Under the pieces are notes generated by a model that saw only the letters and a program-made list of their open reading frames with translations, made no database searches and was not told the origin of the DNA. From Aphis gossypii (taxonomy: Eukaryota > Arthropoda > Insecta > Hemiptera > Aphididae), in the NCBI RefSeq assembly GCF_020184175.1, contig NC_065531.1, positions 70,650,604 to 70,714,603 of the forward strand: DNA of 64,000 bases. The letters run 5' to 3'. The translations under genes were made by a program, and so were the position numbers. Shown here one piece after another: positions 1 to 13,200 of this stretch (the first letter of the stretch is position 1; each line of letters opens with the position of its first letter).

Positions 1-618
1 CAAAAAGAGAAAACACTAACCTAACCAATATTATTTCATCGCAATTGAAAAATTGAAAAATTGAAAATATGAAAAGTAATGATTTTTGTTAGTTTAAAGA
101 CGATCAGTTTGTTTTTGTCCCTAAAACCAATAAGTTGGTTTGAGTGTAACGATAAGCTAAAATAATATAAATGTCATGGCAAAACAAACCGAATTTGTCA
201 GAGATAGTACTCGTATATGACATATACAATCGAACTTTTTGTTAAGCAGTTAGTTGAGTATATATACAATACATAAAATATGGTATTTGCGTATCTATTA
301 TTTATTTTTTACCAAAATAAAAGAAATTTATATAAAACGAAGAAGCGTGTTTTGCAGTATTATTAATATTATGTCTATCTGCGTACTGTTATATATACAG
401 ACAGTTACGATACAGTTCACTCGATAAAACGTTTTTGACCGCAACAAACGGACGTAAGAAGAATTTTGGATTATTTGTCTCATTGCTGTAAAATCCCGAA
501 TCGTCAATTATTATTATTTCGAAGACTACTGTATTTCCTCATATATATTATATAGAAGAAGTTTAAAACCCGTCTAATCTCATGCGTTGCGCGCGTTCGT
601 CTGCAATCGACTACTCAC
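1..618 (-). other. Beginning of NHA-A intron 1
   Basis: AT-rich sequence downstream (minus strand) of the exon-1 donor. I looked for the exon-2 motif seen in NHA-B (VTLINGGLELD-like) and did not find it. NHA-B has a 1.5-kb intron at this place, so absence inside 618 bases is expected. Confidence 0.5.
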
Positions 619-1037
619 CTCATGGTGGACACCAATTGGAAACACCAACCGGTGACGTTGTACAGACCGGAATTCCGGAGAGCGATACCGGCCAGCATCA
701 TACCCAGCAGCGGAGGCAGACCGCCCACCTTAGTGATGAGTTGACCGGCCACAGTTCCGGTCACGTACAGCATGAATATGGACGCCAGACTGCCGCCGGG
801 CACGGCCATCAGTTCCGGTGACACGTTCACGTACAGCAGCGTCCACGCAATGATCACGGCCAGAACCGTGGCCGCGGTGTTGGCCGCGATGACTGGAAGC
901 CGCCCGCCACAACGGCTCGCGGAAGTCGAACCGACATCTGCATTGCAAGTGTCCGTGAACTGCACGCGGGCGTCGTCCTGCGGGTTGAGTTGATGCGTTT
1001 CCGGGTTGCACTTTGCGCCGTTTCCGTCGCCCGTCAT
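619..1037 (-). CDS. NHA-A: first coding exon of a sodium/proton antiporter of the NHA (SLC9B, CPA2) family; partial gene
   Basis: This encodes the N-terminal 139 residues of an NHA-type cation/proton antiporter, a multi-pass membrane protein that exchanges Na+ or Li+ for H+. A hydrophilic N-terminus of about 45 residues is followed by membrane segments and the run LLYVNVSPELMAVPGGSL. That run is identical to NHA-B at 16 kb and is followed by IFMLYVTG.VAG and GLPP..GM.LAGIAL. The start is the first in-frame ATG (1037, MTGDGNG); upstream in-frame codons back to 1088 contain no ATG. The exon ends ATGAG|GTGAGT, leaving two bases of an Arg codon, exactly the phase of NHA-B exon 1. The remaining exons should lie left of position 1. 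The exon is conspicuously GC-rich compared with its flanks. Family assignment is firm; I cannot say whether the ion-binding residues are intact because they are not in the window. Confidence 0.85.
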
Positions 1038-1100
1038 CGTAATCCTGCCGATCAAAAGTTTTCCGCGATATAGTTGATAATAATACAAGCGTAGGCATAT
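1038..1100 (-). other. 5' UTR part of NHA-A first coding exon, with candidate splice acceptor
   Basis: Read on the minus strand, ATCACTTTAG precedes ATATGCCTACGC. The equivalent place in NHA-B reads TTATTTAG then GTACGCCCACGC. The two sequences match from the same point after a TTTAG acceptor, so I place a 3' splice site here and infer an upstream non-coding exon. This exon also has an out-of-frame ATG at 1098, upstream of the main start. Confidence 0.5.
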
Positions 1101-3659
1101 CTAAAGTGATTTACGAGAGGTAACACGATTGGTTTATGATGAGAGTTCAAAGTCTATATGAATCGCAAAATTAAAATAATGTCCGAAGAAATTAATCACA
1201 TAAAAAATTGTATAGAGTTCTATAAATCGTAGTAATCATGTTACTTTTTTTGTAAGGCAATCTCTAAATCAGAAAAAGGCCTTTTTTGAGGTAAAAAAAA
1301 AAAATACTTATTATATTTTGATTATAAATATATTATTTCCGAATAAATTATTATCTCCTATTGTAATAAATTAAACATTACCATGAACTGTAGGCGAGTA
1401 TGTAATAAAATGTTAAAATATTTTGAAATTTTAAGGATCTAAACGAAATGCAAATGCAATTATATTATTAATATAATGTCATTAAGTTATATTAATTTGG
1501 ATAATTTTCATAAAGTTTACATTCTATAAATATTATTTTATCTCTACTGGATATAATAATATCTTATTCGTTTGATACTTTTGTCGACTACCGCATTTGA
1601 CTTAAGTGCACTCTAAAATCTTTGACTCGTACTTAGTCGTTATTCAAACATGTCTTCAAGTTGATTAAGATAAACTTTCTTAAATATTTTGAAAAAAAAT
1701 GTAGTCATGCCTCGTTTGAAGTGTATAAATGTCACGTTTTAAATTATTTTTATTATTATTTTTTTTTTAAATTTCTTTTGAACCTTTTCACATAAGCTAC
1801 AAATGTCGAGTGAACGGAGAATTTTAAACTGTTTATGATTTTTTTTTTTCAATATAAGTATATTTACTGCTCTTTTATCTATACGTATCTTTTCATTCAT
1901 CGATGAAAAAACAAACAACATTAAACGAATTATCTAAACAATTAATATGTTATTCATTTAATTTATTTAACACATATAAACGAAATATTATAGCTGACAT
2001 AACACAATAATAATATAGTTTATCCGATAGACTATCGAATTAAATATAACATCTTAACCATACCTATGTTATACTTACTACTGAAGTCATTGTTCCTTCT
2101 TTAAAAGTATGCCAAAATGAAAAGTAATGAGTATGTAAAAATCAAAACATAAAAATACTCATACCTTGCTTAAAAATTAAAATACCGTCGTAAAAAAAAT
2201 AATCAGTATTCATATAGAAAGTTCTTATCTCATTTTAATTTGATAATAATATGTTAATTCAATATAATGATCAAGCTAAATACACAAAATTACTTCTAAA
2301 AAATATTATATTTTGTACATTTGTAAGACCGGGGATGTTTCCCTTACGGGCGTATTATAAAGTATTCTTGATGTGAAATATTATGGTATGCATGTTATGT
2401 GATGACCAAAACACAGTTGTGTATGTAAGCATATTTATCAAATCATGTTTTTAAAATTATTTTTGGAGTAAACTACCTAAACATTTTGTTTTGCCTGAGT
2501 CACTAATACGGTTTTTTTTTATGTATATTTACTAGCTTATAACATAGGCGAATTAAGGTGCTTTTATGTAAGAAGATTCTCATAAAAAAATTAAATAAAT
2601 CAAAAATATAATTTTATGATAATTGAATAATGTTTAAAATTATATTTTAGAAATCAATATTTTAATATTTTTATTTTGAATTTAAGTTTTGTTGAGCTAC
2701 ACAAAAAAAGTTTGAAAGCCACAGATTGAGTATGGCTGCTACAGCTGAACAAAATGTGTCTAACATGCACACCAATATAATTCTTATAACACTATTATTA
2801 TTACCTATTTGGAGTTTTTGTGTTTTTGAGCGGAACATTTCAGAAATAAAAACGATATTATAAAACCCTTGAACTGTAATAAAAGGAGTTTAAAAAAGTT
2901 GACTAAATAAACTTTTAAAAGTTTTATTCTTTGGAAAACTATCTTGAAAAAACACGAATAAATATTTAAATAAAACGATTTTATGTATTTAGATTGGAAT
3001 TAATTCAAGTTTTTAACAGGTAAATTCGGCTTTTTTCTACTTAAAAAACAAACATAAAAGTGAAAGCCGCTTTAACTATAAATATTGCTTTTAAAAATAT
3101 GTTCTGATCTTTGGAATTAATACTCCCAGAAATATATTTTACGGTTTTCACTATTGATGCAACGAAAAAGATTTTATATAATTTTATTTATTATTTATTT
3201 AAAAAATATGTTTTATTTTAGTTTGAATTGAGTGTAAATGGCGCTCAAAACAATAGGAAACATAAAATACTGATCATTACATTGTACTGTAAGGCGTATT
3301 TAACTTTTTACTCGGAAGAAATAAAATACAAAATTAGTATTAATACCCATCTGCCAAATAAGCAACTATACAAATAATTCAATACTCTTTAATAACATTT
3401 ATTTAGATGTTAATGTGACAAAAGATTGCCGTGTCGAGAATTTAATGTAATACAACATTTAATATTTAACTACGTTTTATTAACAACCGGCACCTGATAT
3501 AAAATATCGTATATTACTTAAACGGGCGTTGGCCAGAACCACTGGTAAAATAATATTATTATTATTATTCATACAGTTTGTAAACGAAAAATGTACTGCA
3601 TTACCTCTTTGTGGATATTGCGGATATATTACGTTATTGTCATAATATAATATTCTAAG
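1101..3659. other. AT-rich flank upstream of NHA-A; no gene seen
   Basis: Low-complexity AT-rich DNA with many short A and T runs. The open frames here are short, AT-composed and without recognisable motifs. If NHA-A has an upstream non-coding exon, this stretch would be its first intron. Confidence 0.5.
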
Positions 3660-4900
3660 TTCGTGCAATATGCAACGGCCTGAAAGTACGATTGCAGTCT
3701 GTTAGTGGTCCACGTTCGGTCGTACATAGCTGGTTTAGAGGATAGAAAATTCGCGAACGAAATAAAAAAAAATTGAAAAGTCCCTTTTACGGGCGTACAT
3801 ATCATTACATAGAACAGTCGTAGCGAGGCGCACGGATAGGGTGAAAAAAAATCCTATTAAACGGAAAGTCATGGCTGTGCGTGTATAGCGTGTATATATA
3901 TACATGTAAAAAAACGAAACAGTGAATAAAAAGCTAACGACTCGGTCACACCGAGTCTGTACGACAAGAAGCTTTTCGCCTCGATTGTGTATACTGCACT
4001 GTCGAGTGCTCACTAATTTACATAAGTTTAGCGTACAATCGCGCGTTCTCCCCCTCCCCTCCACCGCGTGTGTCCACTCGCTCCACTCCATTATTTCGTC
4101 CTGGTCCGGGAGAGACCTCGTGCAGAAGACATCCCGCGAACAAGTCATCACCTTCTTACGATCATTCGGGGAGGTTTTCTTTTTTCTCGTCCCGTGCAAC
4201 TACTATTGCATACCTAATGACATTATACAGCCGACGGAATTGGTGGGCACTGCGATGGTGCACGAGAACGAAGAAGGGGTGAGTTTCCCCCCAGATTCTG
4301 TTAGTATACGTATGTATGTATATATACATAGTCCCGTTCAGCATCCACTACAGTCTGAAAACAAACGACCCGAAAAAAACCCTGAACGAACTAAGTACAC
4401 ACACACACATATAAACGAGCGAAATAAAAGAATAACGAAATAGACAAAACGCTAACGGAATCACGATTGGATCGAAGCTCTCTTTCTTTTTTCTTTTTTC
4501 GTTTTTATACATGTATAATATGTGTACGCGGAACGCTTATGCGTTTATCTGTCTCTCTCTCTCACACACACGTTTTTTTCTGTGCAGTTTTTTCTAGCTT
4601 ATTTTTTTTTTTTTTTTTTTTTTTTTATCAACCTTTTCGACGAACAGAAACAATTACACGTTCTTTACTTTCCACCCCTACGAGCGCGTTTCCAAAGTAA
4701 TCGACCATTACGCAACATTCGCGCACACCAGCGATTTAACAATTTAACTCCTCGACGACACTCGTCAATTCCCATTCGTATATATTATGTCCCTCCAACG
4801 AATGTAAAACGGTTTTCGCATTCTGTACCGAGCTTTTGTTTTCTGAGACTTCGGTCTCTCGGTGTGATACATACACAATAATAATATATATTACCGAGCG
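3660..4900. promoter_or_regulatory. Candidate promoter/first-exon island between NHA-A and NHA-B
   Basis: Base composition rises here relative to the flanks, with frequent CG dinucleotides. On the plus strand a consensus-like donor GGG|GTGAGT lies at 4279, directly after a short open reading frame starting ATG at 4254 (MVHENEEG). On the minus strand the island lies 2.6-3.8 kb upstream of the NHA-A start, where its inferred non-coding first exon could be. Overlapping open frames on both strands, including a plus frame that could run 3922-4443, show no known domain and probably reflect the composition. No protein is assigned. Confidence 0.3.
4602..4626 (+). repeat. Poly-T tract (25 T)
   Basis: Uninterrupted T run inside the island described at 3.7-4.9 kb. 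It could be the reverse poly-A tail of a retroposed sequence or a simple homopolymer; no flanking element is recognisable. Confidence 0.8.
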
Positions 4901-7900
4901 TGGCCGGTCGTAAACGTTAAGTGTATAATGATTTGAATTGCATCGGGATATTTGAATATTATTATTTATTTTTTTTTTTTACTTTACACACAATATACAT
5001 CGCTATTAAACTTTTTTCCGTGAGCGTTATTATCGACTCACATAAACCATAGCTAGTATGTTCACCCATTTATACTTAACAGTATACTCTTGTAGAAGGT
5101 ATTTAATATTATAATATTATATACATGCAATTTGTGAAATTTACTCCAAGTCCTGTGTATTAGCATTGTGATTGAAAATTAAAGTTTCTTTGTAATAACA
5201 ATAGCTGTTTAAAAAATCACAATAGAAATCTCCATATAGTTCAACTTGTAGGTTTCCAAACTTTCCAAATAAGAACACAAACCAACGATATTAAACCATA
5301 GGTATGTATATTTAAGATAATTATGATACTTTGCTTTTACATTTAATGTGTCTTAAAGTTGATTTTATAAGAATAAAAGAATATATTATCATATTTTAAA
5401 AATATTTGATTTAGATTTATTATTGAGTACAAAATGTGCATAGTATTTTTGATTTATTCTGTAAGCTGAACTATTTTGAATTAATTTTCTGTAAAAAAAA
5501 AAATGAAAATAAAAACTATAACAAATTGCACTCTGTTTTATACATGTAAACTTTCGTTTGATGGATGAAGACCCAATCCCATAACAAAACCAGTATATTT
5601 ATCTCAACATTTTTAAATAAAATAATACAATACTTTCTTCATTATATAAAATAAAAAGTATGTCAACTGAAAATTAAAGTTACAAAAACTATTTTTCATA
5701 GTTTTTAATTCTACGTTATTTAATATTTTGTTTACAATCAATATTTGTTCAAAAATGCGTATAATCATACGCAGTGTAAAATATAAATTCTCAAATACAA
5801 TAATTGGAATGATGATTATTACATAGATGTTTTGTATTATTTTAAGATAATAATAATGTGTTTAAGCTTATATATTATATATTGTATTCAATATTCATGA
5901 AAACATTTATTTATAGTAATCATATGTTTAATGTTCATAGATGGATTAGATAAAAAATTATAAATGGTCTTATAAGATTTCACGGTAAATAATATACCAA
6001 CAGTAATAACGATTTTATATTGAAACACCGTACCTACATATACTCATTATACTCGTACAATAGAGTATTATAAATATATATGAAAAAATATTGCAATCAT
6101 CGTCAGTTTTTAACAAGCCACAAAAACGAGTTTTTAATTTATAGTGACCTTACTTCAGTAAGTCTTAGTCTACGTGGCTGTAGATGTAGAGGATTCAGAT
6201 TTTGCGTTTCATTTAGACAGCTGTAGAGATAAAAAAAAAATTGGATATTATCCAAGAATATGACGTGTATGAGCTTGTAATATTATATATAATAATAATA
6301 AAACTATGATAGTCGATTTTGATTAAGGTAATAGTTTACACATAGATTACTTTATACCAATATTATTTATAATAATATACTTAGATTGTGTCAAACAGCT
6401 TGAATAATATTAATGCAAAAATATTTTTAAAAAAGCGTATAATGTACATACGACTATTCAATTTGAAAAATAGATACATGTTTACGATAGTAATTATTGT
6501 ACATTTGAAACAAAAGCATAACAATTTGACATACGAAGTTTAATAGCCTATTCGTATGGGCGTGTTAAAGGTAATTTTGTAATTATTTTTTGAAAAGATT
6601 GATCTAAAATAAATTATAGTTTGTGTGAAAATAAAAACAAGTCGATTTTCAGCATATTCATTAATAAATATATATAGATACATTTATTAAAATCGTCAAT
6701 TATATAAAAAAGAAAAATAATGTACTGAAATTAAAACTATTATTTATTTATAAGTATCGTTTAATGTTTCAGAATTTAAGTTCTCTGGTAGAAATTTCAA
6801 ATTTAGATTTAGAATATTATTAAAAAAAAAAAAATATTCATGATGAATTTCCAAGTAAGTATTGGTATTTATTCAATTTATCGGAATTTGGTTGTATAGC
6901 CTAAAAAATTACCTAGATATTTCATATTTTTTGTCCCTAATAAATTGTTAAGTCTTAGTTAAGTTATACTTAACAGTTACTGGATATTTTTGATTTAAAT
7001 AAACAAATATTATTATAATTATAGAGTCTAGTATTCTATTAAACGTTTGAAATGTGATGTTTATAAGCAGCAAAATTTGATGAAATATTCCCAAAATATT
7101 TCGAATATTCTCAAAATATTCTAAAAAAAAATATATTGATTGTAATTTATTTATTTTACCATAATTCATAACTTCATAATTATAATTTATAAGCAAAAAA
7201 TAAAAAATAAAAAATAATATCTTAATATTTAATTATTTATTATTTTGTCAAATTTAACATGCAATGTAATTATGATTATTTATATGTAATACATTGACAT
7301 CAGTAAAATTTAATATTATACAATGTTTTTAAAGGAATATACAATAATATTATATTGTTTTAAATTTTTTTGGAGTTAAGTTAGTACAACGGTCCATGGT
7401 TATTGTCTTGCATAGATATTATATATTCTGAATTGATCTCTTAATATTTACAGACGTTATAGGACGTTTTACACCTGTGGACTGTGGTCTGTGACCATGC
7501 TAGGAGTCAAGAAATAAATATTGAGAAAATGTCACATTGCAGATGTCCTCGGACAAAATTTTAACAATTTGTTCCATTAATTGAAATCTTTTATTTTATT
7601 TTCCTAAAGTTATAGCATTAAGTTAAAAACTCAAATTTTTTTTCTTTCATATAATTCAATATAAAGCGAAAAAAACGCTAAAATATTCTAAATGATATCC
7701 TGAAATATTATCTTAAGAGTCATTAAGATTTTTAGTCATAATTTATGACTAATGTCTATAGACACCGTGTACTATAAAAAAATATATACCTCTAGTACCT
7801 ATTCAGTTCAATAGTTCAATTTTACTATTTAATAAACGTAATATACGATACAAAAAAATATCATTATAGAAATTAATTAATAGTAATGTCAAAAATTGAA

Positions 7901-10059
7901 AAGGTTGTGTCGTGAATTCACGGCCAACTAAAATATAAATATTTATTGTTTATTCCGATTGATATTCAAAAATACACGTAAACTAAATAAATCCAATTTA
8001 TACCTTGTATATATTTAAATCCGAGTATAAAAAGTACCCATTTCATTATATCAATTGTGTCTGTAAACATCATATTTTAAAATGGTAAAATACGCATAAA
8101 TAAATTAATGACTTCAATATAGAACATTATGCATGTGATATATATTTTAATGGTGGTCGAATAAGTACTTACTCAGTCAATAACAATATTTTTTCAAATC
8201 AATTTTCGGATTTGTGTTCTTTTTAAATTCAAACTGAAAAATTGTTAGTTCGATATCGCAACGCACTAACAGACACGTTAACAACACGCATTTGATCGGA
8301 ACTTATTATGACCATGGTGAACAAGCGATTGAATTGCAGCAGTGTGGCAAAATCATGTTGCCGTTAGGATCAGCAAACGCAGACTAACGAGTATTGCTGT
8401 CTTAAAATAATAAGTTATGTGTTTTACAATTTATCTCGTGGCTGACCCTACCGTCATACAGGTTAGATACATTATGATACGAATAAATAATAGGAGTCTG
8501 TATAGGTATTTTAATCACTTTTATTTTTCAATATTTACATTTTTACACGGATAGATCGATGTGTTTCGGGCTAGAATTCTGTGATTAATTCCGAAAATAG
8601 ATGTATATATAACAATTAATAACATACTATATCGTGTGTTATTATGTAGTGTATTCTACAATCGTGAGCGGAACGTAAAGATTACTGGTTTTACGATAGT
8701 GCATGTATATACTATACCATTATGTATATACATTGTACATTATATTATTTTGTTAGCCAGCAAACAAGACATCACCTAATGAACTTTATGCCATGAATAT
8801 ACTAGTAATTCCAAAAATTTAGTTTCATAGTACCTATCAAAATTCAAAATATTATGATATTAGTGTCGTGGTTATAATTTCAAGTAAAATGTATTTCAAT
8901 CATAATTTGTTGATTACTCGGAAGTGACAATATCACTATCATAGTATTATAGACCGTTAGTTGATCCTGCGCAGTGTTGTAGTTCACCAACTAGATGTTT
9001 GTAAATTTATTACTTAAATTCCAGCAAATATACATCGTATAGATTTTTAACACAGTTATTATTGGGTTGTTTTGAACAGATATAAAATACATGTTTAAAA
9101 AGGAGTGTCCCGCAGAAATACAATTTTTTTTTTTAAATAAAAAGCCCCTTATTTTTCTACTATGAATTATTTAGAAAATCATTTTTTTAACAATGGGAGT
9201 ATCAAAAAATTAAAATTTGAACCAATAGTTTTTTTTTAGCTATTCAATTTTGTTAACTACCTAACAATAATTAAAACGTGCATTATAGATCTTGTAACCT
9301 GTTGTTTTTTTTAAGCAATAACTATTACGAATTAATTTACTATCATCACGAACGTATTTCGTGAATACACGAATATCGTTTGAATACAAACCGTCATCGG
9401 TATAGTATCGCAATTGCGGTTTACAGTGACCTGCAAAGAAATATATTTAACGAACACGAGTTGAGCGTGTTTAATATATACAGTGGACAGCATCGATACG
9501 TCTACTTGAATCTGGTGTTATCATGGTTTTAATGGTACGTTAAGTTGTGTGACCGACCCAAGTACCGCGTTTCTTACGCAAATATTTTGTTCGACATATG
9601 TACTGCTAAATTCCTGTATTATAGTTTACGTACCATTCGTGTTGAAAAGATTTCGGCTGTCGCGGTGGGATCAGTATCTATAGATATCGTAAAAATAAGT
9701 TTGGTTAAAATACAAAGGTTGTCATCGTTGTATAGGTAGAATCATTAGAATAAAATATGTGATGTTTTTTTAACAGTATAATTTTTGTAAAACAGAATAG
9801 ATAAATAATATGTTCAAGTACTTTATTATGTATTATAGGTAACTGATGCATGATGCGTTTAAACAATTATTGTTACAATGATCAGACAGCAATTTTAAAA
9901 TGTATATATAATTCTAATGATTAAAAATAGTATATATTTGTGTGAATTATAATGTCATAAATATCTCAAAATAATTAAATCCCGTAAATAAAATGTTATA
10001 AAAGATTGTAAAAAAAAATTAAAATAAATTAAATACACGACTGTCTATACTTTCATCAG
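4901..10059. other. Intergenic, 3' flank of NHA-B; no gene seen
   Basis: AT-rich DNA between the 3.7-4.9 kb island and the NHA-B stop. A somewhat more complex stretch at 9.35-9.74 kb carries a short open frame without recognisable motifs. A stretch at 8.23-8.38 kb is open in one plus frame for about 49 codons (ending GSANAD) but has no ATG at its head and no family resemblance. Around 9.08-9.25 kb the sequence looks like an old dispersed repeat. No RNA gene was seen. Confidence 0.45.
9822..9827 (-). terminator. Candidate polyadenylation signal of NHA-B
   Basis: AATAAA on the minus strand about 235 bases after the NHA-B stop. In DNA this AT-rich the hexamer is common by chance, so this is only the best positioned candidate. 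Confidence 0.3.
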
Positions 10060-10233
10060 TCAATTGGCTCTGGGCAACAGTCTAGGACCAAATAGTTTTA
10101 TGCCGATGGCTCCTATAGGCGCAGTTAACAAAATGGAGATCACGGCGATGGTCACCAGTCGATTTCCACATTCGACGTCCACCGCCGTACCCAAATCTTT
10201 AGCTACATCAAATGCAAATGGAGCTAGAATAGC
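10060..10233 (-). CDS. NHA-B coding exon 7 and stop (residues 486-542)
   Basis: Acceptor TTTTTTTGCAG|GCTATT with a good pyrimidine tract, stop TGA at 10062-10060. It encodes AILAPFAFDVAKDLG, a short loop with CGNRL, then VISILLTAPIGAIGIKLFG and PRLLPRAN. TAPIG and GPRLL match the C-terminal membrane segment of NHA2. The C-terminal tail ends almost at once, shorter than in human NHA2. Confidence 0.93.
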   Translation of the reverse strand, partial: AILAPFAFDVAKDLGTAVDVECGNRLVTIAVISILLTAPIGAIGIKLFGPRLLPRAN

Positions 10234-13200
10234 CTGCAAAAAAATTGAAGACAAAAAATGAATATTTTTGCATTCAATAACATCGATTTATTAAACAATT
10301 TCGTACACGGATGTCATATACGCAGTACATATAGTACTTTTGGTTAACACGTGACCGTTTACCTGTATAGTAGCCTTTGGAAGCCACGAAATGTTGACGA
10401 ATATGATTTCCTTACGACTGAATCCCGTGCCCAACACTGAACATGTAGTGAAAATCATACGAACCTAAAACGGATTAATATTACCTATTTAAATATTTTT
10501 TTTAGCTAATGAATTTTTATTTATTAACTATTGGATATTATTAATTTAAGTTTTAGCTTTTATTTGTATAAAAATAAAAGTCTAAAAAATCTCAAGCAAC
10601 TTGACATACTACTAATTTACTTAAATATAACTTTAACAGAAAAATAGAAATAGTACGTATGTTGTGTTAAAATTCTTATTTTGTGAATTTTCTATCTGAA
10701 GTTTGAATTGGAAATTAAATGCCAACCGTCTTTAATCGTTCAAATTGGTGCAATGTTTTAAATTCTAAAATGAACGAAAGCTTTTACAAAAATCTCAAAT
10801 TAGGTTTACTTCTATAATTTAACGACGCTTTAAAATATGCATATGCAGTAGATTTAACATCTGTTGTTATTATTTTGATTTTTTATTATTGAACATCAAT
10901 TTTTATGATAGAAATTCTATTAACGGTTTCAAAATGTATATATATATAGTACAGATATGTGTACGTATATGTGCGTTAACATACATATTCATTTGGCTTC
11001 ATAATATCGCATCATACAAAATATATTCATAAAAAAAATACGTTTTATAGCAGAAAACGCAATACGAACATGAAAATAACAATATAATGTATATAAGTGC
11101 CAATTTAGATATGTTTATATACTGTTTACTGTATACACATTACTATTGTCTTTTGAACACCACTATGTGAAAGTTAATTTATAGTTTATTTGCATACTGC
11201 GATTCCAAACGTCACCACAAGTAATCCGACTAAAACCATGTCGAAGCCCTTGAGTAGTTCGAATTTGATGTCAGTGCCCAAAAACGCAAAGACAGATGGC
11301 TGGAGACCGTCCCACACGTATTCGAAAACCTTTTCGACCGGTTTTCCCTGCAGGTCTCGGTAATCCTCGTCATCACAATTATCGTCGACCGAAATCGTTG
11401 GGTTATTTCGATCATTTTGCATTTTCAATCTCCATCTCCAACCGGTGCTAGCCACGAACGCTGATATAATACACGCCAGTGGACCGGCCACAGGATAACC
11501 ATACCATCGGCTGCCGGTCATCGCTAGAAATCCACCAGTGCCCAGCAGGAATGACCTTTTAGCTGTTATCAACCGGTTCAGCCGCTGTTTTGGAATCAAA
11601 ACGGATTGTCATGTAGTACAGATATTATACGAACAATGTATCATTATACCAATGTATATAAATTGTATTAGGTAATAATTTTAACTACCTTAAATTAATA
11701 CTCAATGATCATAAGAAATTAAATATTAAACAGTGATTATTTTTATTCAAAAAATAATATCTATACATTAATAAATGAAGACATTTTATAAATCAGGCAA
11801 TCAGTTATTATATTTAATGCAAATCCTTGTTTTTTCAATGTTATCACAATACTTCATATATACTTAAGAAAACTATAATAGTTATAATATATGAAAGGTA
11901 TAAAACTTAAAATCCATAAAAAGTTATCAACGATGCATAGTTAAAGTTAGGTAGTAAAATTCTAGTATTAGTAAAATTGAAATAAATAACCGTTATTTAA
12001 AGTGTCGAAAGTCTTTTTATGTCTATAAATATATTAAATATTTACTTTACTTGTAAAGCGATCATGTTTTCGGTTTTTGGTTTTTTGTATATCATGGCCC
12101 ATGGTGATGGAGGCACAAAAATCAAAAAGAAACCCCATACGACTCCCATCATAGTTCCTATAGATACGTCGACGAATCCTTGAATTATTTTACTGGCCAC
12201 ACTACCTAGGTAGTATAGTAGAAATAAACTCAAACAATATAATATTGAATTTAATAATACAATTATAAATGTTGAATAACAATGTATTTAACTATAATCA
12301 AAAACAGTTTGTCGAAACAACTATTTATTTTTAACGTATAGTTTTATTTGCCTACCTTACAAAATTAATCGTACCTATGTTTATGGCAAGTATAATATGG
12401 TGTTAAAAGATACACGGAATTTTTTTTTTTACAATTTTAATAACAAAATAAAAAGTAGGTCAGAGCATTTCGGTGGTGGATGTTTGTCCATCATCTCTCC
12501 GATCCTCGGACAGGATAGTGTAATTTTACTGTAGGTATTCGATTTGAATGCAATATGATTGCATTCGATAAAAAACGATTCTGAGCGGACGAGGGGATCT
12601 TTTTTATTTAATTTTATTCATTTTTATAGTGATAAACAAAGCCGTATAATTATTTTATATTACCTACATAATCGTGAAGTTGTACATTTTTCTTCTTAAA
12701 CCGCTTTGATTTCGAGTATCATTTCGAAAATCGAAAAATGACCTTTTTAAAGTACCAGCTCAAGAACATTACCTTTCAAAAATATGCTACACTTGTACTT
12801 TTGAGCAAGTTTAGGGGGAGAAAAAGTGTTTACAGAATAAAAAAGAAATAAACATCATTGAAAACCAATAAATTCCTCGCTCCACACAGAATCTAAAAAA
12901 TAAACTTATTAAATATTAATTTATAATAATTAAAAAATATAATAATATATTAATCATATAAAAATTAAAAAAAATAGTTTAAAGTATGTAAGTACTCGTA
13001 ATAAGTTTATAAGTTTAAGATTAAATATAATCAATCGGCGCTATATATAGATGACGTCGACGTCACAAAATTCCGTTTATTTTGTGTTTCGTGTCAATCA
13101 TTGTAAACTCACCAGTCATAAATATGTTCCCTATTACTATCCGAAATGCGCTGATAGAAACAATATTATCCAAACTTGACGCAGCAATTAATAGAGTATT

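Noticed and set aside
582..993. Plus-strand frames over NHA-A exon 1
   Set aside because: Antisense shadows of the NHA-A coding exon.
3735..4199. 154-codon minus-strand frame in the 3.7-4.9 kb island
   Set aside because: No domain, and it overlaps open frames on the other strand. More likely UTR or promoter sequence.
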